A stretch of 41,661 nt of DNA from a virus. This document shows, one piece after another, positions 1-7,059 of this stretch (position 1 is the first letter of the stretch; each line of letters starts with the position of its first letter). Location: IMG/VR virus record IMGVR_UViG_3300042691_003266, positions 1-41,661 of that record; one strand, 5' to 3'. A model generated the notes under the pieces. That model saw only the letters and a list, made by a program, of their open reading frames with translations. It searched no databases and was not told the DNA's origin. The position numbers and the translations under genes are program-made.

Positions 1-65
1 TTTAAAATACTGTCAGATCTAAACATCGTAAAACTTGAAACATACTAAACACGGAGTATTATATT

Positions 66-326
66 ATGGCTAAGACGAACAACACTTCAAACGGTGAACG
101 TCCTAACGTAAACCGTCAGCTTCTAAACTCTATTCGTAGAGAAAGAACCGGCGCAGACGATATGCTGAATAAGCAAAAGGCATGGCTCAGCGGATCAAAT
201 CCGTGGCTGACCATCGAGAACCCAAACAAAGAGCAGACGAACAAGAAGTTCATTCGTGTTCGCATGAACGATATGAACGGCGGACCTGCTAAGGAACGTT
301 ACAAAAAACTCTATGTGATGCAGTAA
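66..326 (+). CDS. Hypothetical protein, 86 aa
   Basis: Function not recognised. The product is short, hydrophilic and basic (many Lys, Arg and Asn), with no signal peptide, membrane segment or cysteine pair. A GGAG ribosome-binding site at 53-56 lies 9 nt before the ATG, which supports this start. It is the first complete gene of a plus-strand run: its stop codon is followed after 10 nt by the DUF2693-like gene, whose ribosome-binding site overlaps the end of this gene. Asn-rich basic proteins of this size are common in T4-like early regions; a nucleic-acid-binding role is possible, but nothing specific supports it. Confidence 0.75.
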   Translation: MAKTNNTSNGERPNVNRQLLNSIRRERTGADDMLNKQKAWLSGSNPWLTIENPNKEQTNKKFIRVRMNDMNGGPAKERYKKLYVMQ

Positions 327-336
327 GGATTTGATC

Positions 337-597
337 ATGGATTGGGATAAAGACGATATTATTCGTAAGCTGAACGAAACGATCTGTAAGATCATCTTTA
401 CAAAAGCAAACGGTGATACTCGAGTGATGCACTGTACACTATCAGAAGAGTTTCTACCAGCTCAAGTAGATCTTGAAGAAGCAATTCAAAAGAAAATCCC
501 AAACAATGACGTGCTCGCAGTCTGGGACGTCGAAGCAAACGGATGGCGTTCTTTCCGTTGGGACTCTCTTAAAGAGTTCAGCACAGTAGACAAATAA
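337..597 (+). CDS. SH3 beta-barrel-like protein (DUF2693-type), 86 aa
   Basis: Small protein resembling the DUF2693 family found in many T4-like phages, often described as having an SH3 beta-barrel fold. Recognisable pieces are the central 'FTKANGDTRVMHCTL' segment and the C-terminal 'VWDVEANGWRSFRWDS' segment. The role is unknown. An in-frame TTG lies 6 nt upstream, but the ATG at 337 is preferred because AAGGAT at 325-330 sits at proper spacing from it. The stop overlaps the start of the glycosyltransferase by one base (TAATG), so the two are probably translationally coupled. Confidence 0.75.
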   Translation: MDWDKDDIIRKLNETICKIIFTKANGDTRVMHCTLSEEFLPAQVDLEEAIQKKIPNNDVLAVWDVEANGWRSFRWDSLKEFSTVDK

Positions 598-1550
598 TGA
601 GCTGCATTTACAAAGGAAATGTTGTAGATACAAACCTCTCTCGCAATGCTCGTGGAGGCACTGAGATGATGCGAGAGAGGCTGCTCAATAATGTTCCTCA
701 AGAACTTCTACAAAATTTTGCAATTCACTTCTCGCGCCCTCGAGAGATGCACCGCGATGTAAAGAATATATTCTACTGCCACGATCTTGTTATGGACCCG
801 GAGAATAAGATTCTTAAGGATGGTGGTTGGCGTAAGTTTGATCACTTCGTCTTCGTTTCATATTGGCAGAGAGATCAGTATGTGTCGGCGTATGGTATTC
901 CGTACTCGAGATGCACCGTAATTCCAAATGCCATCGAACTCGAGTATACGCCGATCCAAAAGAGAACGGATCAGATACGTTTCATCTATCATACGACTCC
1001 GCACCGTGGATTGGAACTTGTGTATCCAATCTTTGATGCGCTATCGAAACAGTTTGATAACATTCACCTAGATGTATACTCATCGTTTAAGATCTATGGT
1101 TGGGAACAGAGAGACAAGCCATACGAACAACTCTTTGAGAAGTTAAAGGCTCATCCAAAGATCACATATCATGGATCCAAGAGCAATGACGAAGTTCTTG
1201 CTGCTCTAAAGGAGTCGCACATCTTTCTCTATCCTTCGATCTGGCAAGAGACATCTTGTATTGCAATGATAGAAGCCATTCGTTCTGGCGTCCTAGTAAT
1301 TCATCCTTCGTATGCGGCCTTACCAGAAACTTCATCGAGTGCTACACTCATGTACGAATATACAGAGGATGTTCATGAACACGCAAACATCGCGTTCATT
1401 GTGACAAAGAACCTTCTGGAAGCTCAAAGAAACAATGAGAACTTTTTAAACATAATCACGTCTTCAGATCGGCATGCGTTGCCGAGGAATGGTATAAATA
1501 AGTTTAAGAGTTCTTGGATTAATCTATTAAGGCGTTTAGATAATGGCTGA
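597..1550 (+). CDS. Glycosyltransferase, GT4-like (GT-B fold), 317 aa
   Basis: Probably transfers a sugar from a nucleotide-sugar donor. The N-terminal half has a glycine loop (GGTE at residues 20-23) and a Rossmann-type pattern. The C-terminal half has the segment 'YPSIWQETSCIAMIEA' (about 212-227) with the E-x7-E arrangement (E218, E226) typical of GT4 retaining enzymes, followed by 'IRSGVLVI'. It is shorter than most bacterial GT4 enzymes (350-400 aa) but looks intact. The acceptor cannot be told from sequence; phage DNA base, virion protein and host surface glycan are all possible. It overlaps the previous gene by 1 nt and the next by 8 nt. A perfect late-promoter motif lies inside its 3' end at 1493-1500. 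Confidence 0.85.
   Translation: MSCIYKGNVVDTNLSRNARGGTEMMRERLLNNVPQELLQNFAIHFSRPREMHRDVKNIFYCHDLVMDPENKILKDGGWRKFDHFVFVSYWQRDQYVSAYGIPYSRCTVIPNAIELEYTPIQKRTDQIRFIYHTTPHRGLELVYPIFDALSKQFDNIHLDVYSSFKIYGWEQRDKPYEQLFEKLKAHPKITYHGSKSNDEVLAALKESHIFLYPSIWQETSCIAMIEAIRSGVLVIHPSYAALPETSSSATLMYEYTEDVHEHANIAFIVTKNLLEAQRNNENFLNIITSSDRHALPRNGINKFKSSWINLLRRLDNG
1493..1500 (+). promoter_or_regulatory. Candidate T4-type late promoter (TATAAATA), plus strand
   Basis: Exact TATAAATA inside the 3' end of the glycosyltransferase gene, 42 nt before the ATG at 1543. This distance matches that of the minus-strand late promoters in front of gp22 and gp23 (38-39 nt). If active, it would give late transcription of the gene at 1543 and possibly RNase H. 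The motif lies within a coding sequence, so chance occurrence cannot be excluded. Confidence 0.45.
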
Positions 1551-1884
1551 AATCATAAAGTTTCCTAAAATGAAGCTCGACGCACCACCGCAGTCTCTGG
1601 AAGAGCTTTCAGAAAAGCTAACTGAATACAGGACTAGCTTTTCTAACGACGTCGCCGAGAGTCTTTGGAACCTTGTTCTAGTAGAGATGGTTCGTTCCGG
1701 TTGTAGATTTGAAGAAGACACGGAAAAGTTCTATCCATCAATCATTCTTCTTTTAGAATCGATTCGTTCACTTCATCTTATGGCAAGTGGTATTCACCAC
1801 CCGCTGCAAGACTTTGCAGAAGAATTTATAGAAAGTGAAGAAATCGATAAAGAAATGATTGACATTGGTGAATTACTAGAGTAA
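1543..1884 (+). CDS. Hypothetical acidic protein, 113 aa
   Basis: Function not recognised. The N-terminus 'MAEIIKFPKMKL' is followed by a mostly alpha-helical, Glu-rich body with an acidic tail (many Glu/Asp in the last 25 residues). There is no signal peptide or membrane span. The start overlaps the end of the glycosyltransferase gene by 8 nt. A candidate late promoter lies 42 nt upstream inside that gene, which would set it apart from its neighbours in timing. A 41-nt gap containing a sigma70-like promoter separates it from RNase H. Confidence 0.75.
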   Translation: MAEIIKFPKMKLDAPPQSLEELSEKLTEYRTSFSNDVAESLWNLVLVEMVRSGCRFEEDTEKFYPSIILLLESIRSLHLMASGIHHPLQDFAEEFIESEEIDKEMIDIGELLE

Positions 1885-1887
1885 TAT
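1859..1887 (+). promoter_or_regulatory. Sigma70-type promoter upstream of RNase H
   Basis: TTGACA at 1859-1864, 17-nt spacer, TAATAT at 1882-1887 (4 of 6 to the -10 consensus). The expected transcription start is about 30 nt before the RNase H ATG at 1926. It overlaps the 3' end of the preceding gene. Confidence 0.5.
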
Positions 1888-1925
1888 CTAATCTGTAAGA
1901 TCCAAATATAAGAGAAACATATAAC

Positions 1926-2786
1926 ATGCCAATTTTGATTGACTTTAACCAAGTGATGCTAGCATCTCTATTTGCTGGTATCGGCAACCATCACAACATT
2001 GACGTAGACGAGAATCTGCTTCGTCACATGTTCCTAAACTCATTGCGCTATAACCGAAAAAAGTTTCACCAAGAGTTTGGTGAGATCGTAATCTGCGCTG
2101 ACGGTAAGAATTCTTGGCGCCGCGAAATCTTTCCTTACTACAAGGCTGCGCGTCGCAAGTCCCGTGAAGAGTCTGAACTCGACTGGAACGAACTGTTTCG
2201 TATCATCAATACGATCCGCACCGAGATCAAAGATCACTTTCCCTACAAAGTAATTCATATCGACCATTGTGAAGCCGATGATATCATCGGAGCCGTCGTA
2301 CATGAGTTTGGGACGGAACTAAATATCGGTAACGATCAATTCCTTATTCTTTCAGGTGATAAGGACTACATCCAACTTCATAAGTATGCGAATGTAAAGC
2401 AATACGATCCTGTTCGCAAGAAGTGGGTTCAAAACTCAGATCCCGATAAATACCTCATGGAACATATTCTAAAGGGTGATGGCGGAGACGGTGTGCCAAA
2501 CATTCTCTCTCCTGATAACTGTCTTGCTATTGGTGAACGCCAAAAGATGATGACTGCAAAGCGCCTTGCTGATCTCTCAAAGGGTCCGCAGAGTATGGAT
2601 GAAGCGACTCTTAGAAACTATCATCGCAATAAGATGATGATTGATCTAGGAGAAATCCCTGAGAACTACAAGACTAAAATTCTAGAAGAATACAACAAAG
2701 AAAAAGACATCGGCAGATCGCAACTGTTTAACTATTTTGTCGAAAAGAAACTCAAAAACCTCATCACTGACCTACAGGATTTTTAA
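1926..2786 (+). CDS. rnh: RNase H / 5'-3' exonuclease (T4 Rnh family), 286 aa
   Basis: FEN-1-type 5' nuclease that in T4 removes RNA primers from lagging-strand fragments. The metal-binding acidic residues are in the expected order: D6, D59 (ICADG), E116/D118/D119 (CEADDIIG), D145/D147 (LSGDKDYIQL) and D185/D188 (GDGGDGVPN, the helix-hairpin-helix entry). Length is close to T4 RNase H (305 aa). The start is the ATG after a weak ribosome-binding site; the stop overlaps the next start by one base (TAATG). It acts in the cytoplasm at the replication fork with phage polymerase and gp32, which lie outside this window. Confidence 0.95.
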   Translation: MPILIDFNQVMLASLFAGIGNHHNIDVDENLLRHMFLNSLRYNRKKFHQEFGEIVICADGKNSWRREIFPYYKAARRKSREESELDWNELFRIINTIRTEIKDHFPYKVIHIDHCEADDIIGAVVHEFGTELNIGNDQFLILSGDKDYIQLHKYANVKQYDPVRKKWVQNSDPDKYLMEHILKGDGGDGVPNILSPDNCLAIGERQKMMTAKRLADLSKGPQSMDEATLRNYHRNKMMIDLGEIPENYKTKILEEYNKEKDIGRSQLFNYFVEKKLKNLITDLQDF

Positions 2787-3223
2787 TGATACTCTCACTA
2801 TCTGAAATCGTAAACAAAGCAGCCGAGCTTAAAACGGTTCAAGAAAAGATTGACTGGCTGCGAAAGAATGACTCTCAGCCACTCAGAACAGTTCTTAAGT
2901 TCACTTACGATAAGAGCGTAAAGTTTCTTATTCCAGATACTCCGCCACCGTGGAAAAAGAATAGCTACATTGGTGTAGAGGGTATGCTCCTAAAAGAAGC
3001 TCGTCGTCTTCGTATCTTCGTAGAAGGTGGTGGTTATGATAACCTCAACCAAGTAAAGAGAGAGAACCTCTTCATTAGTCTACTTGAGGATGTCGACAAT
3101 AATGATGCTGAGCTGCTCTGCAAGATGATCGCTCAAAAACCACTCGCGGGTCTTACTCGCAATGTAATCGTTCAAGCGTTCCCAGGTCTTATCGAAGGAG
3201 TAAAAGAGGAACAAAATGGCTAA
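2786..3223 (+). CDS. Conserved hypothetical phage protein (DUF6433-like), 145 aa
   Basis: No catalytic motif seen. The pattern 'KIDWLRKNDSQPLRTVLKFTYD' followed by 'PPPWKK' resembles a family present in many T4-like phages of marine bacteria, recalled as DUF6433; that name is from memory and uncertain. The protein is soluble and mainly helical. It is translationally coupled to RNase H (1-nt overlap) and overlaps the following 51-aa gene by 8 nt, so it probably belongs with replication or nucleotide functions. The role is unknown. Confidence 0.75.
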   Translation: MILSLSEIVNKAAELKTVQEKIDWLRKNDSQPLRTVLKFTYDKSVKFLIPDTPPPWKKNSYIGVEGMLLKEARRLRIFVEGGGYDNLNQVKRENLFISLLEDVDNNDAELLCKMIAQKPLAGLTRNVIVQAFPGLIEGVKEEQNG

Positions 3224-3371
3224 GTCGTTTAAGAAATTTCGTGAAGAATGGGATGATGAGTGGGAAGATGACGTTAGTGACAAAGATCGAAAACTTCAGA
3301 GTAGACGTGACCAGCGTCGCAAGAAATCAGCTGAAAAATTATCCAGATTCGACGAAAAGGTTGACGATTAA
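3216..3371 (+). CDS. Small highly charged protein, 51 aa
   Basis: Short gene starting MAKSFKKFREEW. It has an acidic centre (WDDEWEDDVSDKD) and a strongly basic stretch (SRRDQRRKKSAEK). A good ribosome-binding site (AAGAGGA, 3203-3209) precedes the ATG, and the start overlaps the previous stop by 8 nt. The HAD gene follows after 4 nt. A longer reading of the HAD frame would cover this stretch, but its extra N-terminus does not resemble HAD proteins, so this small gene is preferred. Charge-segregated small proteins like this are common in T4-like phages; function unknown. Confidence 0.65.
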   Translation: MAKSFKKFREEWDDEWEDDVSDKDRKLQSRRDQRRKKSAEKLSRFDEKVDD

Positions 3372-3375
3372 TAAT

Positions 3376-3966
3376 ATGGAAAAAGTGATCCTCGCAGACG
3401 TTGACGGCTGCATGCTTTTGTGGAAGAGCGCGTTTATGAATTGGATGTCTCGCCATGGATATGAACGAAAGAATAAAGACGACTCTGACATCTATGAGAT
3501 AGAAGATCTATACGGTATCTCCAAAGAAAGATCTGACGAGATGGTGGATTTCTTTAACGAGAGTATTCATATGGGTCAGCTTCCTCCTCTACGAGACGCC
3601 ATTAAGTATGTTCGTAAACTCCACGAAGAACACGGCTTTGTATTCCACTGCATTACCGCAGTTGGCACTCATCCGCTCGTTCATAAACTTCGCCAAGAGA
3701 ACCTAAACAGAGTCTTCGGCGATAGTGTAGTAGAACGTCTAGTATGCACAGCATCCAGCAAGGATAAAGAACCGATCCTTCGTGAGTACAAAGACTCTGG
3801 TCTTTTCTGGATCGAGGACAAAGTATCGAACGCAATCATGGGAGCTGAACTTGGTCTTAAGCCGATCGTGATTAACCATGACTACAATCTTAAGTACGAA
3901 GGCGATTTTATTCGAGTAAATAAGTGGAAAGAAATATACGATATCGTCGTAGATCAAGCACTTTGA
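3376..3966 (+). CDS. HAD-superfamily phosphatase, 5'(3')-nucleotidase-like, 196 aa
   Basis: Predicted phosphohydrolase, perhaps a nucleotidase that feeds the nucleotide pool. HAD motif I is 'ILADVDGCML' with D8 and D10. Motif II is the 'CITAVG' strand end, and motifs III/IV fit 'KDKEPIL' and 'FWIEDKVSNAIMGAELG' (Glu-Asp pair). Length (about 195 aa) fits the C-type 5'-nucleotidase group seen in T4-like phages. I chose the ATG at 3376 because motif I should sit close to the N-terminus and because the upstream region encodes the 51-aa gene in another frame. The substrate cannot be assigned. A terminator-like hairpin lies downstream. Confidence 0.8.
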   Translation: MEKVILADVDGCMLLWKSAFMNWMSRHGYERKNKDDSDIYEIEDLYGISKERSDEMVDFFNESIHMGQLPPLRDAIKYVRKLHEEHGFVFHCITAVGTHPLVHKLRQENLNRVFGDSVVERLVCTASSKDKEPILREYKDSGLFWIEDKVSNAIMGAELGLKPIVINHDYNLKYEGDFIRVNKWKEIYDIVVDQAL

Positions 3967-3969
3967 TCT

Positions 3970-3977
3970 AATAAATA
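3970..3977 (+). promoter_or_regulatory. Possible variant late promoter (AATAAATA)
   Basis: AATAAATA just after the HAD gene stop, one base off the late consensus. The same variant stands in front of gp19. A terminator hairpin at 4002-4032 lies between it and the next gene, which makes a promoter role doubtful. Confidence 0.2.
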
Positions 3978-4001
3978 ACAGTAAGCAGATCATATTATGA
4001 C

Positions 4002-4032
4002 TTGGCGGTCTGCACGAAAGGCCGCCAATTTT
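4002..4032 (+). terminator. Intrinsic terminator or attenuator hairpin after the HAD gene
   Basis: A 10-bp stem TTGGCGGTCT / AGGCCGCCAA (one G-U pair), loop GCACGAA, followed by TTTTGTT. This is a classical rho-independent terminator on the plus strand. Only about 19 nt separate it from the next ATG, so it may modulate rather than simply end transcription. Confidence 0.8.
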
Positions 4033-4051
4033 GTTATTCACAGGAGCATAG

Positions 4052-4285
4052 ATGCCGGTATACAGTTTTAGAGACACTGATACGCACGAAGAATTTGAAG
4101 CTACCATGCGATACTCTGAGCTGGAAGAGTATCTAAAAACCAACTCTCATATCAAACAAATATTTACTAGATTCCCGGGAACAGTTGACTCGGTTCGCAT
4201 CGGCATACGCAAGCCAGATGATAATTTTCGCGATGTGTTGAAAAAAGCAAAAGTTCATAAACATAACACAATTAATGACTTCTAG
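4052..4285 (+). CDS. FmdB-like small protein lacking zinc-ribbon cysteines, 77 aa
   Basis: The N-terminus 'MPVYSFRDTDTHEEFEATM' resembles the start of FmdB-type zinc-ribbon proteins (MPxYxYxC...FE), but all zinc-binding cysteines are absent. Related short proteins occur in many T4-like phages with no known function. A clear ribosome-binding site (AGGAG) lies 7-11 nt before the ATG. The C-terminus is basic (KKAKVHKHN). The gene sits between a terminator hairpin and PhoH. The stop codon TAG at 4283-4285 is itself part of a 7-bp hairpin that runs into the PhoH leader. Confidence 0.7.
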   Translation: MPVYSFRDTDTHEEFEATMRYSELEEYLKTNSHIKQIFTRFPGTVDSVRIGIRKPDDNFRDVLKKAKVHKHNTINDF

Positions 4286-4327
4286 GAGAAAAGCTAGTCA
4301 TCTCCTAAAGAGTCGTTTTAAAGGAGG
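4283..4327 (+). promoter_or_regulatory. Mutually exclusive hairpins in the PhoH leader
   Basis: TAGGAGA at 4283-4289 can pair with TCTCCTA at 4301-4307. The same CTCCT (4302-4306) can alternatively pair with AGGAG at 4322-4326, which is the PhoH ribosome-binding site. The first arm includes the stop codon of the upstream gene. This layout could link PhoH translation to ribosomes finishing the upstream gene. The pairing is seen in the sequence; the function is inferred. Confidence 0.35.
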
Positions 4328-4331
4328 CTTC

Positions 4332-5081
4332 ATGACAGTACAGCGTCGCCTATCGCGTAAAGAGAAGAGAAGAGTTGAAAGAGATTTCGACTACGTGACT
4401 AATATTCTTAGCCAAAAGTTCTCTATGAAATCAGTTAAACCTATAACTAAGACACAAGAGAACCTCTTTGAGAGTTATCGTCAAGGTTATAATATTGCAG
4501 CTATTGGAACAGCAGGCACAGGTAAGACCATGTGTGCGTTGTATCTAGCTCTTACTGATGTGATCCAACTAGAGCAGTACGAAAGAGTTATAGTAATTCG
4601 ATCTGCTGTCCAGACACGCGATCAGGGATTTATGCCAGGTAGCCTAAAAGAAAAGATTGCTTACTACGAAGCGCCATATATAGACATTGTGAACGATCTA
4701 TTTGAGCGTAAAGATGCGTATCAGATCCTTAAACAGAGAGGCTCTATCGAGTTCATGAGCTCTTCTTTCGTTCGTGGTCTTACGTTTGATAACGCAGTGA
4801 TTATTGTTGACGAATGCCAAAGCATGACGTACCACGAGCTTGACTCTATTATTACGCGTGTCGGAGAGTCTTCAAAGATCATATTCTGTGGCGATATGAA
4901 GCAGGACGATCTTAAGGGTTCGAAGAATCGTAACGATATCTCTGGTCTCAGAGACTTCGTCAAGGTGTTGGAAAAAATTCGTTCTTTCAACGTAGTTGAG
5001 TTTGGCATACAGGACATCGTTCGTTCCGGTCTCGTCAAAGAATATATAATAGCAAAAGAACAAGAGTTAGAACTGGTGTAA
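4332..5081 (+). CDS. phoH: PhoH-like ATPase, 249 aa
   Basis: P-loop ATPase of the PhoH family, common in T4-like phages of marine and soil bacteria. Walker A is GTAGTGKT (residues 59-66), Walker B is VIIVDE (156-161), and 'IIFCGDMKQDD' follows as the sensor region. Length is normal for the phage family. The start at 4332 is set by a strong ribosome-binding site AAGGAGG 4 nt upstream; an in-frame ATG 57 nt earlier lacks one and lies inside the previous gene. The role is not settled: RNA-related helicase/nuclease activity and phosphate-stress roles have been proposed for the family. The stop overlaps the next start (TAATG). Confidence 0.93.
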   Translation: MTVQRRLSRKEKRRVERDFDYVTNILSQKFSMKSVKPITKTQENLFESYRQGYNIAAIGTAGTGKTMCALYLALTDVIQLEQYERVIVIRSAVQTRDQGFMPGSLKEKIAYYEAPYIDIVNDLFERKDAYQILKQRGSIEFMSSSFVRGLTFDNAVIIVDECQSMTYHELDSIITRVGESSKIIFCGDMKQDDLKGSKNRNDISGLRDFVKVLEKIRSFNVVEFGIQDIVRSGLVKEYIIAKEQELELV

Positions 5082-5620
5082 TGGCAGTTACATTTTCATA
5101 TACTGTTTCAAATAAAGTAAATTTTGAAGAAGTGGGTTTGGGAACACCAAACCCACTAACAACTTTGGAACCTATATATGGAAATATAAATTGGTCGTTT
5201 AGACTCAATTTCACGGGTGCGGAAAATATTACTGGAAATCCTATAACGATCACGAACGTTTCTACTTCTGCACCGTCATATGTAAACTCTTCGTATTTGT
5301 CATCGGCAGTAACACTTTCAAAAAAACCTAATGAATTAGTCTTTACTGGAGAGCAGTATAGGTTCATTCGGTTTGAAACACAAGAAGCTTTCACATACGA
5401 AGATCTAAATAACTTACCAAGCGGTCTGAGCGTTGTAGGCTGGGATACTCCTACGCAAGAACAGATTACAGCAACATACGTATTCACGATTACTTATAAC
5501 ATTCCTCTGTCCGGTTTAATAGGTCAAACACAAACATACACTCTTGCTCAAGATCTCTATTGGGATTTTGAGCCAGGGTGGATAAAATTACAGCAACAAG
5601 TATCAAACAGTAGCAGTTAA
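5081..5620 (+). CDS. Probable virion/tail protein of unknown function, 179 aa
   Basis: Not recognised by family. The protein is beta-rich and dense in Thr, Ser, Asn and aromatic residues, with few charged residues. This resembles phage structural or baseplate proteins rather than enzymes. Composition is more AT-rich than the genes around it. It overlaps PhoH by one base and is followed after 2 nt by the PAAR tip protein, so a role in the central spike or tail tip is plausible but inferred only from this position. Confidence 0.65.
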   Translation: MAVTFSYTVSNKVNFEEVGLGTPNPLTTLEPIYGNINWSFRLNFTGAENITGNPITITNVSTSAPSYVNSSYLSSAVTLSKKPNELVFTGEQYRFIRFETQEAFTYEDLNNLPSGLSVVGWDTPTQEQITATYVFTITYNIPLSGLIGQTQTYTLAQDLYWDFEPGWIKLQQQVSNSSS

Positions 5621-5622
5621 AC

Positions 5623-5931
5623 ATGCCAGCATGCGCAGTAGCAGAATTAATTGATAAGATAGCAACAGGACACCCGTGTACTGGGACTGCTCCTATACAA
5701 GGAACAAAGCAGAGTAAAGTTACTATAGGCGGTAAGTTAGTTGCCGTGGACGGTGATACTGTACAAGTTCACACAGTTAAAGCTGGAAACGCGTGCGTTC
5801 CTCACAGCGTTACAGTGTCAGCCACAACATCCAAAGTTTTTATTGGCGGATTTGCAGTCTGCAGGATCGGTGACCCAGCTGACGGCGCCGGTATTATTAC
5901 AGGTTCATCGAAGGTTATGATAGGCGGATAA
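5623..5931 (+). CDS. PAAR-repeat tail spike tip protein, 102 aa
   Basis: Forms the sharp tip on the central membrane-piercing spike, the role of gp5.4 in T4. Signs of the family are the short length, the start 'MPACAV' with an early Cys, a His-containing 'GHPCTG', the repeated 'KVTIGG'/'KVFIGG'/'KVMIGG' beta-turns, and Cys/His residues for the metal site (CVPH; CRIGD). It lies alone with the 179-aa gene in the plus-strand cluster, away from the minus-strand tail genes. No clear ribosome-binding site is seen, so it may be coupled to its upstream neighbour. Confidence 0.9.
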   Translation: MPACAVAELIDKIATGHPCTGTAPIQGTKQSKVTIGGKLVAVDGDTVQVHTVKAGNACVPHSVTVSATTSKVFIGGFAVCRIGDPADGAGIITGSSKVMIGG

Positions 5932-5937
5932 TATATT

Positions 5938-6609
5938 ATGTTTCATCATGTGGACCACGGCGTGGTTCTTCCAGTTATTACTAGAAAGACTACAGAGACC
6001 GGAAGGAAGTACTATACTCCTGAAGGCAATGCTTATCCATCCATCACGACAGTTCTATCCGTCATGGACAAAGGCGGTCTTCTCGAATGGCGTAAAAGAG
6101 TTGGCGAAGAAGAAGCAAATCGCATATCGGTTCAAGCGGCGACTCGTGGTACTGCAGTACACAAGTTAGCCGAAGACTATCTAAATAACGAACCGGATTG
6201 GCAGAAGGGTCATATGCCTTCGAACCTCTTCTCGTTTGCTCAGATCAAAAAGATACTGGACGAGAGAGTCAACAACGTATGGTTCCAAGAGTCCTTTCTG
6301 TATAGCGATCATCTAAAATGTGCTGGGCAGGTTGACTGCATTGCCGAGTTTGATGGCGAACTCTCGATCATAGACTTTAAGACATCGAGAAAACCAAAAA
6401 ACGCTGAGTGGATCACCAACTACTTCATTCAGGCTTCGTTCTATGCTGCTGCATTCTTTGAGAGAACTGGTATTCCTATCAAGCAAGGCGTCATCGTCAT
6501 CATGGTCGACGGAGACGAACCTCAGGTGTTTAAGATTAACACGTATGACTACCTAACACATTTCCTTTCAGTTCGAAAAAAGTACAAACAAATTCACGAA
6601 AACGGTTGA
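5938..6609 (+). CDS. PD-(D/E)XK exonuclease, RecB/Cas4-like, 223 aa
   Basis: Predicted metal-dependent DNA exonuclease. The nuclease core has 'RGTAVHKLAED' (70-80, His75), E118, 'GQVD' (130-133, D133), 'IIDFKTS' (144-150, D146 and K148) and a downstream Q-x3-Y helix (Q165, Y169), the order found in RecB-family nucleases. There is no iron-sulfur cysteine cluster, unlike Cas4. Related proteins are common in T4-like cyanophages. It probably acts in host DNA breakdown or recombination. The stop codon overlaps the -35 box of the next promoter, marking the end of this transcription block. Confidence 0.88.
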   Translation: MFHHVDHGVVLPVITRKTTETGRKYYTPEGNAYPSITTVLSVMDKGGLLEWRKRVGEEEANRISVQAATRGTAVHKLAEDYLNNEPDWQKGHMPSNLFSFAQIKKILDERVNNVWFQESFLYSDHLKCAGQVDCIAEFDGELSIIDFKTSRKPKNAEWITNYFIQASFYAAAFFERTGIPIKQGVIVIMVDGDEPQVFKINTYDYLTHFLSVRKKYKQIHENG

Positions 6610-6634
6610 CATTCGTTTAGAATCAGTGTATTCT
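6606..6634 (+). promoter_or_regulatory. Host-type early promoter P1 with inverted-repeat operator
   Basis: TTGACA (6606-6611), 17-nt spacer, TATTCT (6629-6634). A perfect inverted repeat TTAGAAT-N6-ATTCTAA (6617-6636) covers the spacer and the -10 box. The spacer segment TTCGTTTAGAATCAGT is identical in the promoters at 7031 and 9328. Confidence 0.85.
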
Positions 6635-6663
6635 AATAATGTAAGGAACGAAAGGAACCGTCC

Positions 6664-7023
6664 ATGAAATTCTCCAAGTTTGACCGCAGCAATCTGAAAG
6701 CCCTCCGCACTGAAATGGAGGCTCTCCTCGCAAAGTACGGCGTTGACTCCAACCTTGATATTACAGTCGGAGACATGAAGTTTTCAGAAGCTGAAGTTGA
6801 GATCAAAGTCAAAGCGAAAGTTAAGGGTGCTAAGACTTTCACGAACGTGATCCTTGAGAGCCGTGTTGCTGCTCTCGGCTTGAAGATGAAAAACAAGTAT
6901 GGCGACGAGCTTGTTGACTACAACACTCGCGCTCCGAAGATGCCGTTCATCTACCTCAACGTCGCTGACGGCAAGCGTTACAAGTGCACCGAGCAAATGG
7001 CAAAAATGCGCTTCGCAGCTTAA
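6664..7023 (+). CDS. Conserved phage protein of unknown function, 119 aa
   Basis: Basic, lysine-rich protein starting MKFSKFDRSNLKALR, a beginning shared by hypothetical proteins in many unrelated tailed phages. Function is unknown. The body alternates short helices and strands, and the C-terminus 'DGKRYKCTEQMAKMRF' has a single Cys. It is the first gene after early promoter P1, with a ribosome-binding site AAGGAA at 6651-6656. Codons end in C or G more often than in neighbouring genes, suggesting adaptation for high early expression. Confidence 0.8.
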   Translation: MKFSKFDRSNLKALRTEMEALLAKYGVDSNLDITVGDMKFSEAEVEIKVKAKVKGAKTFTNVILESRVAALGLKMKNKYGDELVDYNTRAPKMPFIYLNVADGKRYKCTEQMAKMRFAA

Positions 7024-7030
7024 TCTTTAG

Positions 7031-7059
7031 TTGACATTCGTTTAGAATCAGTATAAACT
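7031..7059 (+). promoter_or_regulatory. Host-type early promoter P2
   Basis: TTGACA (7031-7036), 17-nt spacer, TAAACT (7054-7059). The first 16 nt of the spacer match P1 and P3 exactly, but the right arm of the inverted repeat is lost. P2 thus keeps the promoter core and lacks the intact operator-like palindrome. TATAAA at 7052-7057 is an alternative -10. Confidence 0.75.

Noticed and set aside
3241-3375. A longer N-terminus for the HAD phosphatase
   Set aside because: HAD motif I should be near the N-terminus, and the region is better explained by the 51-aa gene in another frame with its own ribosome-binding site.
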